DNA of 64,000 bases, taken from NCBI GenBank assembly GCA_036260935.1, contig DATALQ010000035.1, positions 1-64,000 of the forward strand, read 5' to 3'. Positions 1 through 8,459 of the stretch are shown here, piece after piece. The number at the start of each line of letters is the position of its first letter. Within the stretch, counting starts at the first letter, position 1. The translations under genes and the position numbers were made by a program. The DNA comes from JAEYOM01 sp036260935. Its GTDB lineage: Bacteria > Bacillota > Clostridia > Acetivibrionales > DTU013. The notes under the pieces are model-generated. The model was given only the letters and a program-made list of their open reading frames with translations, did not search any database and had not been told where the DNA came from.

Positions 1-1300
1 GGTGAGTTTCGCCGTCTTCACCCACAAGACCCGCCCTGTCAATTGCAAATACAACGTGGAGGTCCTGTAACGCAACGTCGTGAATTATCTGATCATATGA
101 ACGCTGGAGGAAAGTCGAATATATTGCCACAACAGGCTTGATACCCGCTTTTGCCAGTCCGGCTGCGAAGGTCACGGCATGCTGTTCCGCGATACCCACG
201 TCGAAGAAACGTTCCGGATACTTTTTCGCAAAACCTTCAAGTCCCGTACCAAGGGGCATTGCGGCGGTTATTGCGACAAGTCTGGGTTCTACGGCCGCAA
301 GATTGACCATTTTTTCGCCAAAAATGTCTGAGTAGGATGGCCCGCTATTTATTTTGACCTCGCCCGTTTCGATTTCGAAGGGATTTATCCCGTGGAACTG
401 CTGAGGTTTGTTTTCAGCAAACCTGTAGCCTCTGCCTTTTTGAGTCAGCACGTGAATCAACACCGGGCCTTTAAGTTTCCTTGCACTTGAAAAAACGTTT
501 ACAAGCTCATCTATGTCATGTCCGTCAATCGGCCCTAGATATTTCAGGCCAAGTTCTTCGAAAAACATGCCTGGAATCAGCATATATTTTATAGAGCCCT
601 TTGCCCTGTTCAAAGCGCGCGCGGCGCTGTTGCCTATGGCGGGCAGCCTCTTGAGCAGGGAATCGATATCCTCCTTGGCTTTGGAATATATCGGCTGTGT
701 CCTTATTTTACTAAGATAACGTGAAAATCCGCCTACATTCTTGCTTATAGACATTCCGTTGTCGTTTAGTATGATTATCATGTTGTTTCGCGAACGCCCG
801 GCGTCATTGAGCGCCTCAAACGCCATTCCGCCTGTCATCGCGCCATCGCCGGTAACAGAGACGACTGAGTAATTATCTCCAAGGATATCGCGCGCCTTTG
901 CATATCCGAGTGCGGCAGATATGGATGTGCTGCTGTGACCGGTATTAAAGCTGTCGCTATCGCTTTCGCAGCTTTTCGGAAAGCCCGAGAGGCCGTCGAT
1001 CTGCCGCAGAGTATCAAAGCAGTCCCTGCGGCCTGTAATTATTTTATGTACGTAGGATTGGTGCCCGACATCCCATACTATTTTATCCCTCGGGGTGCTG
1101 AACACCTTGTGAAGCGCCAGCGTCAGCTCAACTACGCCAAGATTCGAAGCCAGATGTCCACCTGTTTCCGAAACCTTTTCTATCAGGAACTGTCTGATCT
1201 CATCGGCAAGGATCATCATTTGTTCAGAATTCAGCTTTTTTATGTCATCAGAATCATTTATCCGATAAAGTATGCTTTCCTCTTCACTTTTTTCTATCAT
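1..1300 (-). CDS. dxs: 1-deoxy-D-xylulose-5-phosphate synthase, N-terminal 433 codons
   Basis: Dxs condenses pyruvate and glyceraldehyde-3-phosphate with thiamine diphosphate in the first step of the MEP isoprenoid pathway. The gene runs off the left edge, so about 190 C-terminal codons of a usual ~620 are missing. The ATG at 1298-1300 begins MIEKSEEES. Visible family signatures are GHSSTSISAALG, the thiamine-binding GDGAMTGG followed by an Asn, IAEQHAVT with the catalytic Glu, and DRAGLVGEDGETH at the window edge. The reading frame is intact from the ATG to base 2. The start lies inside the end of oapA (17-nt overlap), so translation is probably coupled. The ispA gene of the same pathway lies just upstream beyond the OLE RNA. 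Confidence 0.96.
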   Translation of the reverse strand, partial: MIEKSEEESILYRINDSDDIKKLNSEQMMILADEIRQFLIEKVSETGGHLASNLGVVELTLALHKVFSTPRDKIVWDVGHQSYVHKIITGRRDCFDTLRQIDGLSGFPKSCESDSDSFNTGHSSTSISAALGYAKARDILGDNYSVVSVTGDGAMTGGMAFEALNDAGRSRNNMIIILNDNGMSISKNVGGFSRYLSKIRTQPIYSKAKEDIDSLLKRLPAIGNSAARALNRAKGSIKYMLIPGMFFEELGLKYLGPIDGHDIDELVNVFSSARKLKGPVLIHVLTQKGRGYRFAENKPQQFHGINPFEIETGEVKINSGPSYSDIFGEKMVNLAAVEPRLVAITAAMPLGTGLEGFAKKYPERFFDVGIAEQHAVTFAAGLAKAGIKPVVAIYSTFLQRSYDQIIHDVALQDLHVVFAIDRAGLVGEDGETH

Positions 1301-1925
1301 TTTTAGTTTTCCTTTTTTTAGTGAAAAACAATATTTTGTCTAAAACGAATTTGATTATTACACTTACCTTATATATTATATAATTGCTGTTACGCAGTGC
1401 AATCGTTTTTCCGAGGGCTTTTCCGCCAACCGTCATAGCAGTTATCATTCCCGTTATCACAAGCTCCGCTATCGTAATCGTATCCTGCTCGCCTATTATC
1501 CTGATTATGATGTAAGCGCCTGCAGCACCGCTTATGATACCGCATATATCGCCTACGACATCGTTACATACATTCGATACCTTGTCGGCATTTCTTATCA
1601 GCCTTATGGACTGCTTTGCGCCGTAAAGCTTACGTGAAGCCATCGCATGGAACGGAGCCTCTTCAGCCGCCGTAACGGCAGTTCCTATAATATCGAACGT
1701 GATATTTACCAGAATAATAAATAATATAACCAAAAAAGCCGTAAGAATATCCGATTCTTTCAGGATATCGGATGAAGCAATCGTAAGTACGGCAGATATA
1801 AAAAATGATGAAAAAGTTACAGCCAGTATCCAGATAATATCGTTCTTTCTGGCAGCACCCACGGCAGTCTTTTCTCTGAATTTAACTTTCTTTTCATCCA
1901 TGGGATGCCTGAAATTGTCGTCCAC
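1284..1925 (-). CDS. oapA: OLE-associated membrane protein OapA
   Basis: This 213-residue, very hydrophobic protein follows the OLE RNA directly and overlaps dxs by 17 nt, the position reported for OapA in other Bacillota. About four membrane helices are visible, near residues 30-50, 60-80, 128-145 and 150-170, with basic segments between and a Lys/Arg-rich tail. A DxxxD motif (D122, D126, in NDVVGD) fits the aspartate pair I recall as functionally important in OapA. The start is GTG at 1923-1925 with GGAGG 8 nt upstream; an internal ATG at codon 9 is less well placed. From the literature, OapA binds OLE RNA and places it at the membrane. That role here is inferred from synteny, size and topology, since no similarity search was possible. 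Confidence 0.9.
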   Translation of the reverse strand: MDDNFRHPMDEKKVKFREKTAVGAARKNDIIWILAVTFSSFFISAVLTIASSDILKESDILTAFLVILFIILVNITFDIIGTAVTAAEEAPFHAMASRKLYGAKQSIRLIRNADKVSNVCNDVVGDICGIISGAAGAYIIIRIIGEQDTITIAELVITGMITAMTVGGKALGKTIALRNSNYIIYKVSVIIKFVLDKILFFTKKRKTKNDRKK

Positions 1926-1989
1926 CGACTAAACCTCCATATCAGCAATAAAGGACGTATCCTGTATCAGGATGCATCCCAGGTTAAGT

Positions 1990-2624
1990 AAAAACCAGGT
2001 GGCAATATATTGAGTAAATTTTGCGGCTTAGGTCAGGCAGGATTTCCCCCGGAATTACCGATCTGTCGCCAAACCGGCGGTTTCCCATTGAACTTCCGGC
2101 CGCCGCGTTACCGCTGGCGGGGCCTGATTACCACTTAGTCCACACTGCAATCCCCAATATATTTCATTTGGAACAGCCTAGGGGTTTTCCCCGGCAGTCT
2201 GTCCGTTTCCTAGCCTCTTTTGCAAATAGGGTTTCAAATAGCGATAATGCGCTCATACCGGCCAGTAATCCTGCATCTGATCCATTATCCACCGTATTCA
2301 CTCAAGGCAGGCTACGCTGTCCACAGCATCAAATGATACCGCATAACAGGTTTAATCCCTGATCGTAGTTGATGTCTAGCTTCAAAACCCCTTTCGGAGT
2401 ATTCAAAGCTCCTTTCTTCCACAAGTCAGGGTCTCCACGGTAAAGGGGTCAACGCCTGCATGCCATTGCAGATCGCCCCTGAACCTTAACTCCCAGCACC
2501 GACCCACCACTGGGCGTAGCAAGCCGACACAAGGAACTTCATCGATATGCCCTTTAACGGATTTTTAGGCCCGTCCTGAGAAACGTCAGTACTGACTAGA
2601 ATACTGCGCCACCTTGTTTTTTGG
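1990..2624 (-). ncRNA. ole: OLE RNA (Ornate Large Extremophilic RNA)
   Basis: A ~630-nt block without a plausible gene sits between ispA and oapA-dxs, exactly the known OLE locus and length. The two ends close on each other: AGGTGGC at 2608-2614 (minus sense) is complementary to GCCACCT at 1997-2003. After one mismatch the pairing continues through a C-G pair and an A-rich/U-rich stretch, ending in a U5 run at 1990-1994. The inside is GC-rich, with many local hairpins, for example CCGC/GCGG near 2101-2120 and AGCG/CGCU near 2240. OLE RNA forms a membrane ribonucleoprotein with OapA, and also with OapB and OapC, in extremophilic and anaerobic Bacillota. It has been linked to tolerance of cold, alcohol and magnesium stress. 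A covariance-model search would settle the exact ends. Confidence 0.92.
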
Positions 2625-2630
2625 ATTTTA

Positions 2631-2659
2631 ATTATAACATATTTCTAGGGACGCATAAA
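2631..2659 (-). promoter_or_regulatory. Extended -10 promoter for OLE RNA
   Basis: On the minus strand a perfect TATAAT (2631-2636) is preceded by TG one base upstream, giving TGTTATAAT, an extended -10. A -35 box is weak (TTTATG at 2654-2659, 17-bp spacing), as is common with extended -10 promoters. Initiation would fall near 2624, about ten bases before the closing helix of OLE RNA. This would let the RNA, oapA and dxs be expressed apart from the upstream ispA operon. Confidence 0.65.
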
Positions 2660-2781
2660 GAATAACTATCCATCCATTTATGTACCCATGCCGTTGGTTC
2701 GATAATTTACGGCATATTATCGTTCATATGCTTATTTATAATACGTTTACATTGTCAATGCGCATGCTTTGACCATGTTCA

Positions 2782-3672
2782 TCAATGATCGCGGTCTTTT
2801 ATGAATACAGCCAGAGTCTTCAGAAAATCCGCTCTGTCGCCGTAGTCTTCCAAAACGGTGAGCGCATCGTCGATGGTTTTTTCTAGCATGGCCTGGGCAT
2901 TTTCCATACCATACAGAGTGACATATGTGGATTTTCCTGATGCTGCATCGCTTCCGACGGCCTTGCCCATCAATCCGGGATCGCCCTTCACATCCATGAT
3001 GTCATCCTTTATCTGGAATGCGAGCCCTATTTTTTCTGCATAAGTACCGAGGTTTTCGATATCCTTTTCAGAAGCGCCCGACAAAACCGCGCTTGAGACG
3101 ACGGGGGCCTTAATTAATGCTCCTGTCTTGCACCTGTGCATGAATTCAAGCGTATCCTTTTCTATAGACTTCCCTTCCGATTCCATGTCGACGACCTGGC
3201 CGCGAATCATGCCTTCAGCGCCCGCTGCCCTTGCAATTATCTGCATTGCCTTAAGCCTCGCTTCCATATTCCTGTTATCCGTATGCGAAGCTTCAAGCAT
3301 CAGTTCATATGCGCCGTTCAGCAGCGCATCGCCTGCGAGTATGGCCATTGCCTCCCCGAAAACCTTATGGTTGGTAGGAACGCCTCTTCTGTAGTCGTCG
3401 TTGTCCATTGCAGGCAGATCGTCATGTATCAGTGAATATGTATGTATCATCTCTATTGCGCACGCAAACGGAAGCACCTCATTCCTGTTACCTCCGAACA
3501 ATTCGCATACAGCGAGCGCAAGGACAGGCCTGAGCCTTTTACCTCCGGCCATGAGGCTGTATTTCATCGCATTATATATATTTGAACCCGAGCCTTCACG
3601 TATCGCGAGATAATCGTCGAGTGAGTCGTTTACAAGCTGGATCAATTTATCCATTCTGGCGTTGAAGTCCAT
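2782..3672 (-). CDS. ispA: Polyprenyl (farnesyl/geranyl) diphosphate synthase
   Basis: The enzyme adds isopentenyl diphosphate to allylic diphosphates to give C15-C20 prenyl diphosphates in the cytoplasm. Its 296 residues match the usual length. The first Asp-rich motif is DDLPAMDND with the short-chain spacing, and the second is DDIMD. GGKRLRP and the substrate-binding KTGAL segment are also present. It follows xseB after a 7-nt gap in the xseA-xseB-ispA order common in Bacillota, and OLE RNA plus dxs follow. The ATG at 3670-3672 has only a weak AGGA upstream; an in-frame Met at codon 7 is the alternative start. The exact chain length of the product cannot be read from the sequence. Confidence 0.95.
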   Translation of the reverse strand: MDFNARMDKLIQLVNDSLDDYLAIREGSGSNIYNAMKYSLMAGGKRLRPVLALAVCELFGGNRNEVLPFACAIEMIHTYSLIHDDLPAMDNDDYRRGVPTNHKVFGEAMAILAGDALLNGAYELMLEASHTDNRNMEARLKAMQIIARAAGAEGMIRGQVVDMESEGKSIEKDTLEFMHRCKTGALIKAPVVSSAVLSGASEKDIENLGTYAEKIGLAFQIKDDIMDVKGDPGLMGKAVGSDAASGKSTYVTLYGMENAQAMLEKTIDDALTVLEDYGDRADFLKTLAVFIKDRDH

Positions 3673-3679
3673 ATATCGA

Positions 3680-3913
3680 TCACTGTCCTAAAGCGGGCAT
3701 CTCCTTTTCTACAATTCCATTTTCACCTTCTATAAGCATCGTAATGCTGCGTTCCGCCTCATCGAGCTTCTTATTGCAGAACTTGGTCAATTCGACTCCC
3801 CGTTGGAAGCAGTTGATCGAATCATCGAGAGTAAGCTCGCCTTTTTCAAGCTTCTTTACTATCTCTTCGAGCTCTGCAATAGACTGTTCGAAACTAACAC
3901 TTTTTTCACTCAT
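3680..3913 (-). CDS. xseB: Exodeoxyribonuclease VII small subunit
   Basis: This 77-residue protein is the small subunit of exonuclease VII, which degrades single-stranded DNA from both ends and leaves oligonucleotides. It shows the family pattern FEQSIAELEEIVKKLEKGE, then LDDSI and a second helix, forming the helical hairpin that binds the large subunit. It overlaps the end of xseA by 4 nt (ATGA), which points to coupled translation and fixed stoichiometry. ispA follows after 7 nt. Confidence 0.94.
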   Translation of the reverse strand: MSEKSVSFEQSIAELEEIVKKLEKGELTLDDSINCFQRGVELTKFCNKKLDEAERSITMLIEGENGIVEKEMPALGQ

Positions 3914-5277
3914 TTTAATCCCCCTTCGGGTTTGCCCATCATATCTTGTATTTCTATCTGGACGCCTGCTCCCCGGACGCCTGCCCGCTTATCATCTTCT
4001 GCCGGATCGCCTGCTCCCTTACCTGCTTCTCCAGTATCACCTGTTCCGCGGGTACCCTTGCCGTGAGGCTTTTCACTTATTTCCTCCACGCGGCAGCTGA
4101 GCGTTCCGTCCGTAACATAAACCTTGAGGCTTTCGCCGACGCTTATGGAACGCACCGATTTTACCAGAGTATCGTCTTTTTCGGAGCGTATTATACCGTA
4201 TCCCCTCGCCAGAGAATTGAGCGGACTCAGTGAATCAAGCCTTGCCGCCAGCAGCGACAGCTTGTTCCGGTATTGGCTGCTCAAAACCGAAAGCGCCTTT
4301 TGCATGTACCGCTTCTGTACATCAAGCAGCATTCTTTCCTGATAAATTTTGTTATAAGGCTGCCTGAAAGCGACGCTCTCTCCCAGCCTTTTAAGCATAA
4401 GTCTTTCCATAGCTGTTTTCTTCAAAATTGCATTGCGAAGCCGCATCTTCAGGCTGTCCAACCGGTTTTCAACCACGGATCGTTCCGGCATCACAAGTTC
4501 TGCAGCCGCCGAAGGGGTTGATGCTCTTACGTCTGCGACAAAATCGGAAATTGTAAAGTCGGTCTCGTGCCCTACGGCCGAAATTACCGGTAAACGCGAT
4601 TCGTATATGCTCCTTGCGACAACTTCCTCGTTAAAGGTCCATAGCTCCTCCAGCGACCCGCCGCCTCTCGCAACTATGATAACGTCAACATTGCCGAGTT
4701 CGTTGAGTCTTCGCACCGCCGCTGCTATCTGACCGGCCGCCGCCTCGCCCTGGACCTGTACGGGATATACCTTTATGTTAACATTATAGAACCTTCTGCT
4801 TAGGATATTTATTATATCGCGTACGACAGCGCCCGTTGAAGAGGTGACTACTCCTATAGAAGCGGGCAGATAAGGGAGTTTCCTTTTTCTCGCTTCGTCG
4901 AAAAGCCCTTCTGAAGCGAGCTTCTGCTTAAGCTTCTCAAATGCTACATAAAGCGCGCCGACGCCGTCGGGCTGGATCTCTTCGGCATAAAGCTGATACT
5001 GGCCGTCCCGCTCGAATACTGAAATATAACCTCGTATAAGGACCTTCATGCCATCTTCGGGCTCAAATATGACCGAGGCTGCGTGAGAACGGAACATTAC
5101 GCACTTCAAAACCGATTTTTCATCCTTGATTGTAAAATAGAAATGACCTGAATAGTGGCTTTTAAAATTGGATATCTCCCCCTTCACCCAGATGCCGGAG
5201 AGGATTATATCCCTTGAAATCAGGTCTTTGATATACTTATTAAGTTCTGAGACCGTCAAAACGCTTTTTGTTGGCAT
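3910..5277 (-). CDS. xseA: Exodeoxyribonuclease VII large subunit
   Basis: This is the catalytic large subunit of exonuclease VII. The N-terminal OB-fold (about residues 1-110) starts TVSELNKYIKDLI. The catalytic domain follows with PASIGVVTSSTGAV, the glycine motif ARGGGSLEELWTFNEE and VGHETDFTI. A coiled-coil region leads into the C-terminal domain ending near RVEEISEK. The 455 residues are longer than the usual ~400 because of a Gly/Lys/Asp-rich, low-complexity tail of about 50 residues. nusB lies 5 nt upstream and xseB overlaps downstream. Confidence 0.96.
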   Translation of the reverse strand: MPTKSVLTVSELNKYIKDLISRDIILSGIWVKGEISNFKSHYSGHFYFTIKDEKSVLKCVMFRSHAASVIFEPEDGMKVLIRGYISVFERDGQYQLYAEEIQPDGVGALYVAFEKLKQKLASEGLFDEARKRKLPYLPASIGVVTSSTGAVVRDIINILSRRFYNVNIKVYPVQVQGEAAAGQIAAAVRRLNELGNVDVIIVARGGGSLEELWTFNEEVVARSIYESRLPVISAVGHETDFTISDFVADVRASTPSAAAELVMPERSVVENRLDSLKMRLRNAILKKTAMERLMLKRLGESVAFRQPYNKIYQERMLLDVQKRYMQKALSVLSSQYRNKLSLLAARLDSLSPLNSLARGYGIIRSEKDDTLVKSVRSISVGESLKVYVTDGTLSCRVEEISEKPHGKGTRGTGDTGEAGKGAGDPAEDDKRAGVRGAGVQIEIQDMMGKPEGGLK

Positions 5278-5282
5278 AACGC

Positions 5283-5711
5283 TCAGACGCCGCCTGACTG
5301 CTCGCCTTGAAGAGCCTTTTTATCCGGTATGTTGCTGAGTATTCCGTTGACGAACGAACCCGCGTCCTCATTGCTGTATTTTTTAGCAAGCTCGACCGCC
5401 TCGTTTACGGATACGCTGAAAGGTATGTCATCCCTGAAGCATATTTCATAGATGCTAAGTCTCATAATCGACAGATCGATTCTCGATATCCTGCTTATTT
5501 TCCAGCCCTTGGAATGGGTTTCTATCATGTTGTTGATATAATCAAAATGGCTGTATACGCCATCGACTACGTCGTTAATATAGGTCCTGTCCTTTTCGGA
5601 AATCGTGTTTTCCTCGAAAAACAACTTTTTCTGAGCATCCCTGTCGTCTTTCTGGAATTCCATCTGATACAGGAGCTTCATAGTCAATTCTCTGGAGACT
5701 CTGCGTCCCAT
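5283..5711 (-). CDS. nusB: Transcription antitermination factor NusB
   Basis: NusB binds boxA RNA with NusE (S10) and supports antitermination and maturation of rRNA transcripts. The 142-residue all-helical protein begins MGRRVSRELTMKLLYQMEF and carries the family segment DIPFSVSVNEAVELAKKYSNEDAGSF (quoted here only to locate it near residues 98-118). It stands between the DUF2273 gene and xseA (5-nt gap) in a close-packed minus-strand operon. Confidence 0.95.
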   Translation of the reverse strand: MGRRVSRELTMKLLYQMEFQKDDRDAQKKLFFEENTISEKDRTYINDVVDGVYSHFDYINNMIETHSKGWKISRISRIDLSIMRLSIYEICFRDDIPFSVSVNEAVELAKKYSNEDAGSFVNGILSNIPDKKALQGEQSGGV

Positions 5712-5738
5712 TTGTTATCCTCCCGCTTCTTTCCTTCG

Positions 5739-5969
5739 CTACCTGTATGTGCCGGGTGGCAATACCCTGTCAAGAAGGTTCTTTATGTAATCCTTGTCGT
5801 CGTGTATTCTTTTTCCAATATAATAACCTACACCGGTCAATAATGCAATAAAAAGGACTCTCCAAAATCCCATTATCAATATCATCACGGCCGCCAAAAA
5901 CCCGATCGCTGCTCCATTTATCGCACCGCGTTTCGAATTGTAGAAATCCAGGATCTTTTCAAGGTTCAT
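5739..5969 (-). CDS. DUF2273 small membrane protein
   Basis: This 76-residue protein has two membrane helices (about residues 18-34 and 38-52) and a soluble C-terminal tail rich in Lys/Asp. The opening MNLEKILDFYNSKRGAI and the tail are typical of the DUF2273 family, which travels with AmaP and Asp23-type proteins. It lies 12 nt after amaP and 27 nt before nusB. In staphylococci the equivalent protein belongs to the membrane-attached Asp23 cluster; here that is inferred from gene order. Confidence 0.88.
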   Translation of the reverse strand: MNLEKILDFYNSKRGAINGAAIGFLAAVMILIMGFWRVLFIALLTGVGYYIGKRIHDDKDYIKNLLDRVLPPGTYR

Positions 5970-5981
5970 CGCTGACGCCTC

Positions 5982-6542
5982 CTATTCGACTCTTGCTTTG
6001 TATGTGACGCCTGAATATATATTTTCCACGATCACTTTGACGTTCTTTACCGTTATGCCGGAAGCTTCCTCCACAGATCTCTTGACCCTGTTCTGTACCT
6101 CTTCCGAGATAACGGGTATGCTCAGATCGGGCATCACGACGACTCTGACCTCGATTTCCACGCCGTCGTCGGCTTTCCTTACAAGCGTCTTCGATTCCTT
6201 TACCCCGTTCGATCTCTTGGATGCATTAATCGCTACATTTTCAATGGAGTTCAGCGATATCCTGATTTCCCCGATATTAGTATGTTTACTGACAGCTTTT
6301 TTATCCTTGTTGGTTTTGACTCCCGAGAGCAGGAACATTAAGCTCATAGTAAAGAAGATCAATCCAATTATGAATATGATAACTTTCAATGTTGTACCGG
6401 CATCCGAAGAAATAGCCTTTGTTATCAAACCTGTTATATCGACGAATGCTTTCGGGAAAAACGCTATGTACATTACGAATACGGATAGTACAGCAAGACA
6501 AAAAGCATATACAGCGAGCAAAACTCTGAAAAAGATATTCAT
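5982..6542 (-). CDS. amaP: Alkaline shock response membrane anchor protein AmaP
   Basis: The 186-residue protein has an N-terminal pair of membrane helices (about residues 5-28 and 50-72). A cytoplasmic Asp23/DUF322-like domain follows (about residues 90-185), with GVEIEVRVVVMPDLSIPVI and VQNRVKRSVEEASGI. AmaP anchors Asp23-family proteins at the membrane. asp23 lies immediately upstream and DUF2273 downstream, completing the usual trio. The start ATG at 6540-6542 follows GAGAGGGG by 9 nt. Confidence 0.9.
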   Translation of the reverse strand: MNIFFRVLLAVYAFCLAVLSVFVMYIAFFPKAFVDITGLITKAISSDAGTTLKVIIFIIGLIFFTMSLMFLLSGVKTNKDKKAVSKHTNIGEIRISLNSIENVAINASKRSNGVKESKTLVRKADDGVEIEVRVVVMPDLSIPVISEEVQNRVKRSVEEASGITVKNVKVIVENIYSGVTYKARVE

Positions 6543-6626
6543 ATGTCATACCCCTCTCCGGACACCATTTTCCTTGGTTCATCCTTTGTATTATCATGGA
6601 TATGTTTTAATTATAGTGTATTTGCC

Positions 6627-6654
6627 AAAAAAAATAAACCCTTCCGGGTTTATT
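6627..6654 (-). terminator. Intrinsic terminator between asp23 and amaP
   Basis: On the minus strand AATAAACCC, a GGAA tetraloop and GGGTTTATT form a perfect 9-bp stem followed by a U-rich run. It lies 13 nt after the asp23 stop. It probably attenuates rather than ends the operon, since amaP and nusB follow. A TATAAT at 6610-6615 just downstream may restart transcription. Confidence 0.75.
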
Positions 6655-6667
6655 AATAAATACGTAT

Positions 6668-7072
6668 TTATCTGACTTTTGTCTGCTCCTCCAGCAATTC
6701 CTTCTTATGATCTCTTTCAATATTGACGCCCTGTATATGTATATTGACCTCTACCACGTTGAGACCGGTCATATCTTCGACGGCATGCTTGACTTTCTCC
6801 TGTATGCTCCATGCAACATCGGGTATTCTGTAACCGTAATCCACTATTATGTAGAGGTCGATTGCCGCTTCCTTTTCTCCGACTTCGACCTTGACGCCTT
6901 TGGAAAGATTTTTTCTGCCAAGTGCCTCGGCTATACCGCCGGCAATCCCACCGCTCATGCCTGTGACTCCGGGAACCTCCATCGCCGCGATGCCTGCAAT
7001 TATTGCAACAACCTCATCGGTGATCTTTATGGCCCCTATTTCGTTGACCACACTTTGAACGTTTTCTTCCAT
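6668..7072 (-). CDS. Asp23/Gls24 family envelope stress protein
   Basis: This 134-residue soluble protein of the DUF322 family opens with GAIKITDEVVAIIAGIAAMEVPGV and continues with GVKVEVGEKEAAIDLYIIVDYG and VQEKVKHAVEDMTGL-like segments. Related proteins form a membrane-tethered layer under the envelope through AmaP. The gene sits between spoIIIAH and amaP, with GGAGG 6 nt before ATG. A link with sporulation-time envelope remodelling is possible from the position but is not shown. Confidence 0.93.
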   Translation of the reverse strand: MEENVQSVVNEIGAIKITDEVVAIIAGIAAMEVPGVTGMSGGIAGGIAEALGRKNLSKGVKVEVGEKEAAIDLYIIVDYGYRIPDVAWSIQEKVKHAVEDMTGLNVVEVNIHIQGVNIERDHKKELLEEQTKVR

Positions 7073-7145
7073 GGCTTACCTCCATTGGTACATTATTAAG
7101 CTTCAGGTACAACCATTATAGCACTTCGGATGCTTCAAGTAAATG

Positions 7146-7727
7146 TCAGAACAGCGTCTTTATATGGATATCTTCAACTTCCACTCCGCCTTGCCTTGTT
7201 ACTATATCGGTGATCTGGGCGGTCTGTGAAGATGACAGGCTCGGGGTCTTGATAACGATATCCACACTCCCGCTATCGGCAAAAAGAACGAATGTATCAT
7301 CGAAGCCCATCTTGTTTATCAGGGTCTCGATCCTCATTTCCTTTTCCGAGTTCTCGCTCAGCGCGAGCATTTTTGCCTGTGCTTCCGCTTTGATCTCATC
7401 ATTGGAATTGACGTCGTCCACTATAGCCTTTAGAGACTCGCTGTTTTCGCTCCTGCTCTGTTCCTTATCCATTTTAGCCTGCACAAAGTAATCATTCGCG
7501 ATTTTTGAAGCGGTTACATTAAGCTGCGTATTCTCATTCTCAGCCACATCTGTTCCGTCAAGCCCCTCGTTGGCGATTTCATTATCGACGTAAACCGCCT
7601 CTCCCAAAGTCCCGTCGGTATTGGCCGATGTGCTTCCCTGTCTGTAGCTGTATTGCAGGTAGCCCGCTACCACTATCATTAGAATCAATGCTGAAATGAC
7701 TATCTGCTTCCTTTTAAAAACCATCAT
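7146..7727 (-). CDS. spoIIIAH: Stage III sporulation protein AH
   Basis: SpoIIIAH sits in the mother-cell membrane and binds forespore SpoIIQ across the two engulfment membranes to build the SpoIIIA-SpoIIQ channel. The protein has a basic start and one membrane helix (about residues 8-25), then an extracytoplasmic domain. That domain ends in a ring-building (YscJ/FliF-like) fold with EMRIETLINKMGFDDTFV and VDIVIKTPSLSSSQTAQI. Its 193 residues are near family length. It is the last gene of the spoIIIA operon, 113 nt after spoIIIAG. Confidence 0.93.
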   Translation of the reverse strand: MMVFKRKQIVISALILMIVVAGYLQYSYRQGSTSANTDGTLGEAVYVDNEIANEGLDGTDVAENENTQLNVTASKIANDYFVQAKMDKEQSRSENSESLKAIVDDVNSNDEIKAEAQAKMLALSENSEKEMRIETLINKMGFDDTFVLFADSGSVDIVIKTPSLSSSQTAQITDIVTRQGGVEVEDIHIKTLF

Positions 7728-7840
7728 GACTCTGCCCCCTTTATAAAACTGCTATCAAGTTTTTTAGTTTTTTGTCCCACTTCTCAATAATTAATATATT
7801 CACGTCCAACTACGTTTATATCTTTTTTTTGGAAAACCCT

Positions 7841-8449
7841 TCACTTTTTCCTTTGTATCACTTCCACCCTATGGGCGGGTATGTCCAGCACCACCCTGAC
7901 AGCGCTTACAATACGTTCCCTGACCGTAACGCTGTCGGCCCCTTCGGCAACTACCAGTACGCCTTTCACCTCAGGCCCCAGCCTCTTAAGTATGACAGGC
8001 GTCTTTCCTCCCGCAGGGGAATCTTCATAAACGAGGGTATTGTCGCTTTCATCCTCATAAGTGTTTCTGGTACCGCCCTCGCTGTCCTTTTCATCCGTCC
8101 TGCTCGTCTTTCTGTTCGTATCGTATGCGGGTATATCCTCTCCTTCGGCGGAATAGGTGATCATGACGTCCACCCTGCCTACGCCCTGCATCTGTGAAAG
8201 CAGAGTCCTGAGCCTGGCTTCGGTAGTATCCGCACCGCCGGAGTTCTGCACCTGAATATCCGCATTCTCTGTCTGCTTCCGTGGTTCCTGCACGGCATTC
8301 CGGGGTTTTCCTGCGAAAAGTGCCGAACCTGCAATGATCAGGATGATTCCTATGATAATGACTATAGCGGTATTCTCGATAAGCTTTTTCTTATCCTGAC
8401 CCTGTATGAAATTTTTTATTCTCTGTACTACAGCTTTGAAAATATCCAC
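7841..8449 (-). CDS. spoIIIAG: Stage III sporulation protein AG
   Basis: SpoIIIAG forms the large ring of the mother cell-forespore channel. This 202-residue protein has an N-terminal cytoplasmic stretch, one membrane helix (about residues 28-46), a low-complexity linker and a ring-building domain (LRTLLSQMQGVGRVDVMITY ... GVLVVAEGADSVTVRERIV). The insert between the two halves of the domain is polar (KTSRTDEKDSEGG). It starts 10 nt after spoIIIAF stops. Confidence 0.94.
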   Translation of the reverse strand: MDIFKAVVQRIKNFIQGQDKKKLIENTAIVIIIGIILIIAGSALFAGKPRNAVQEPRKQTENADIQVQNSGGADTTEARLRTLLSQMQGVGRVDVMITYSAEGEDIPAYDTNRKTSRTDEKDSEGGTRNTYEDESDNTLVYEDSPAGGKTPVILKRLGPEVKGVLVVAEGADSVTVRERIVSAVRVVLDIPAHRVEVIQRKK

Positions 8450-8459
8450 AGTACCACCT

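Noticed and set aside
2021..2362. A 113-codon open frame on the plus strand
   Set aside because: It lies wholly antisense to OLE RNA, has no ribosome binding site and looks like chance opening in GC-rich structured RNA.
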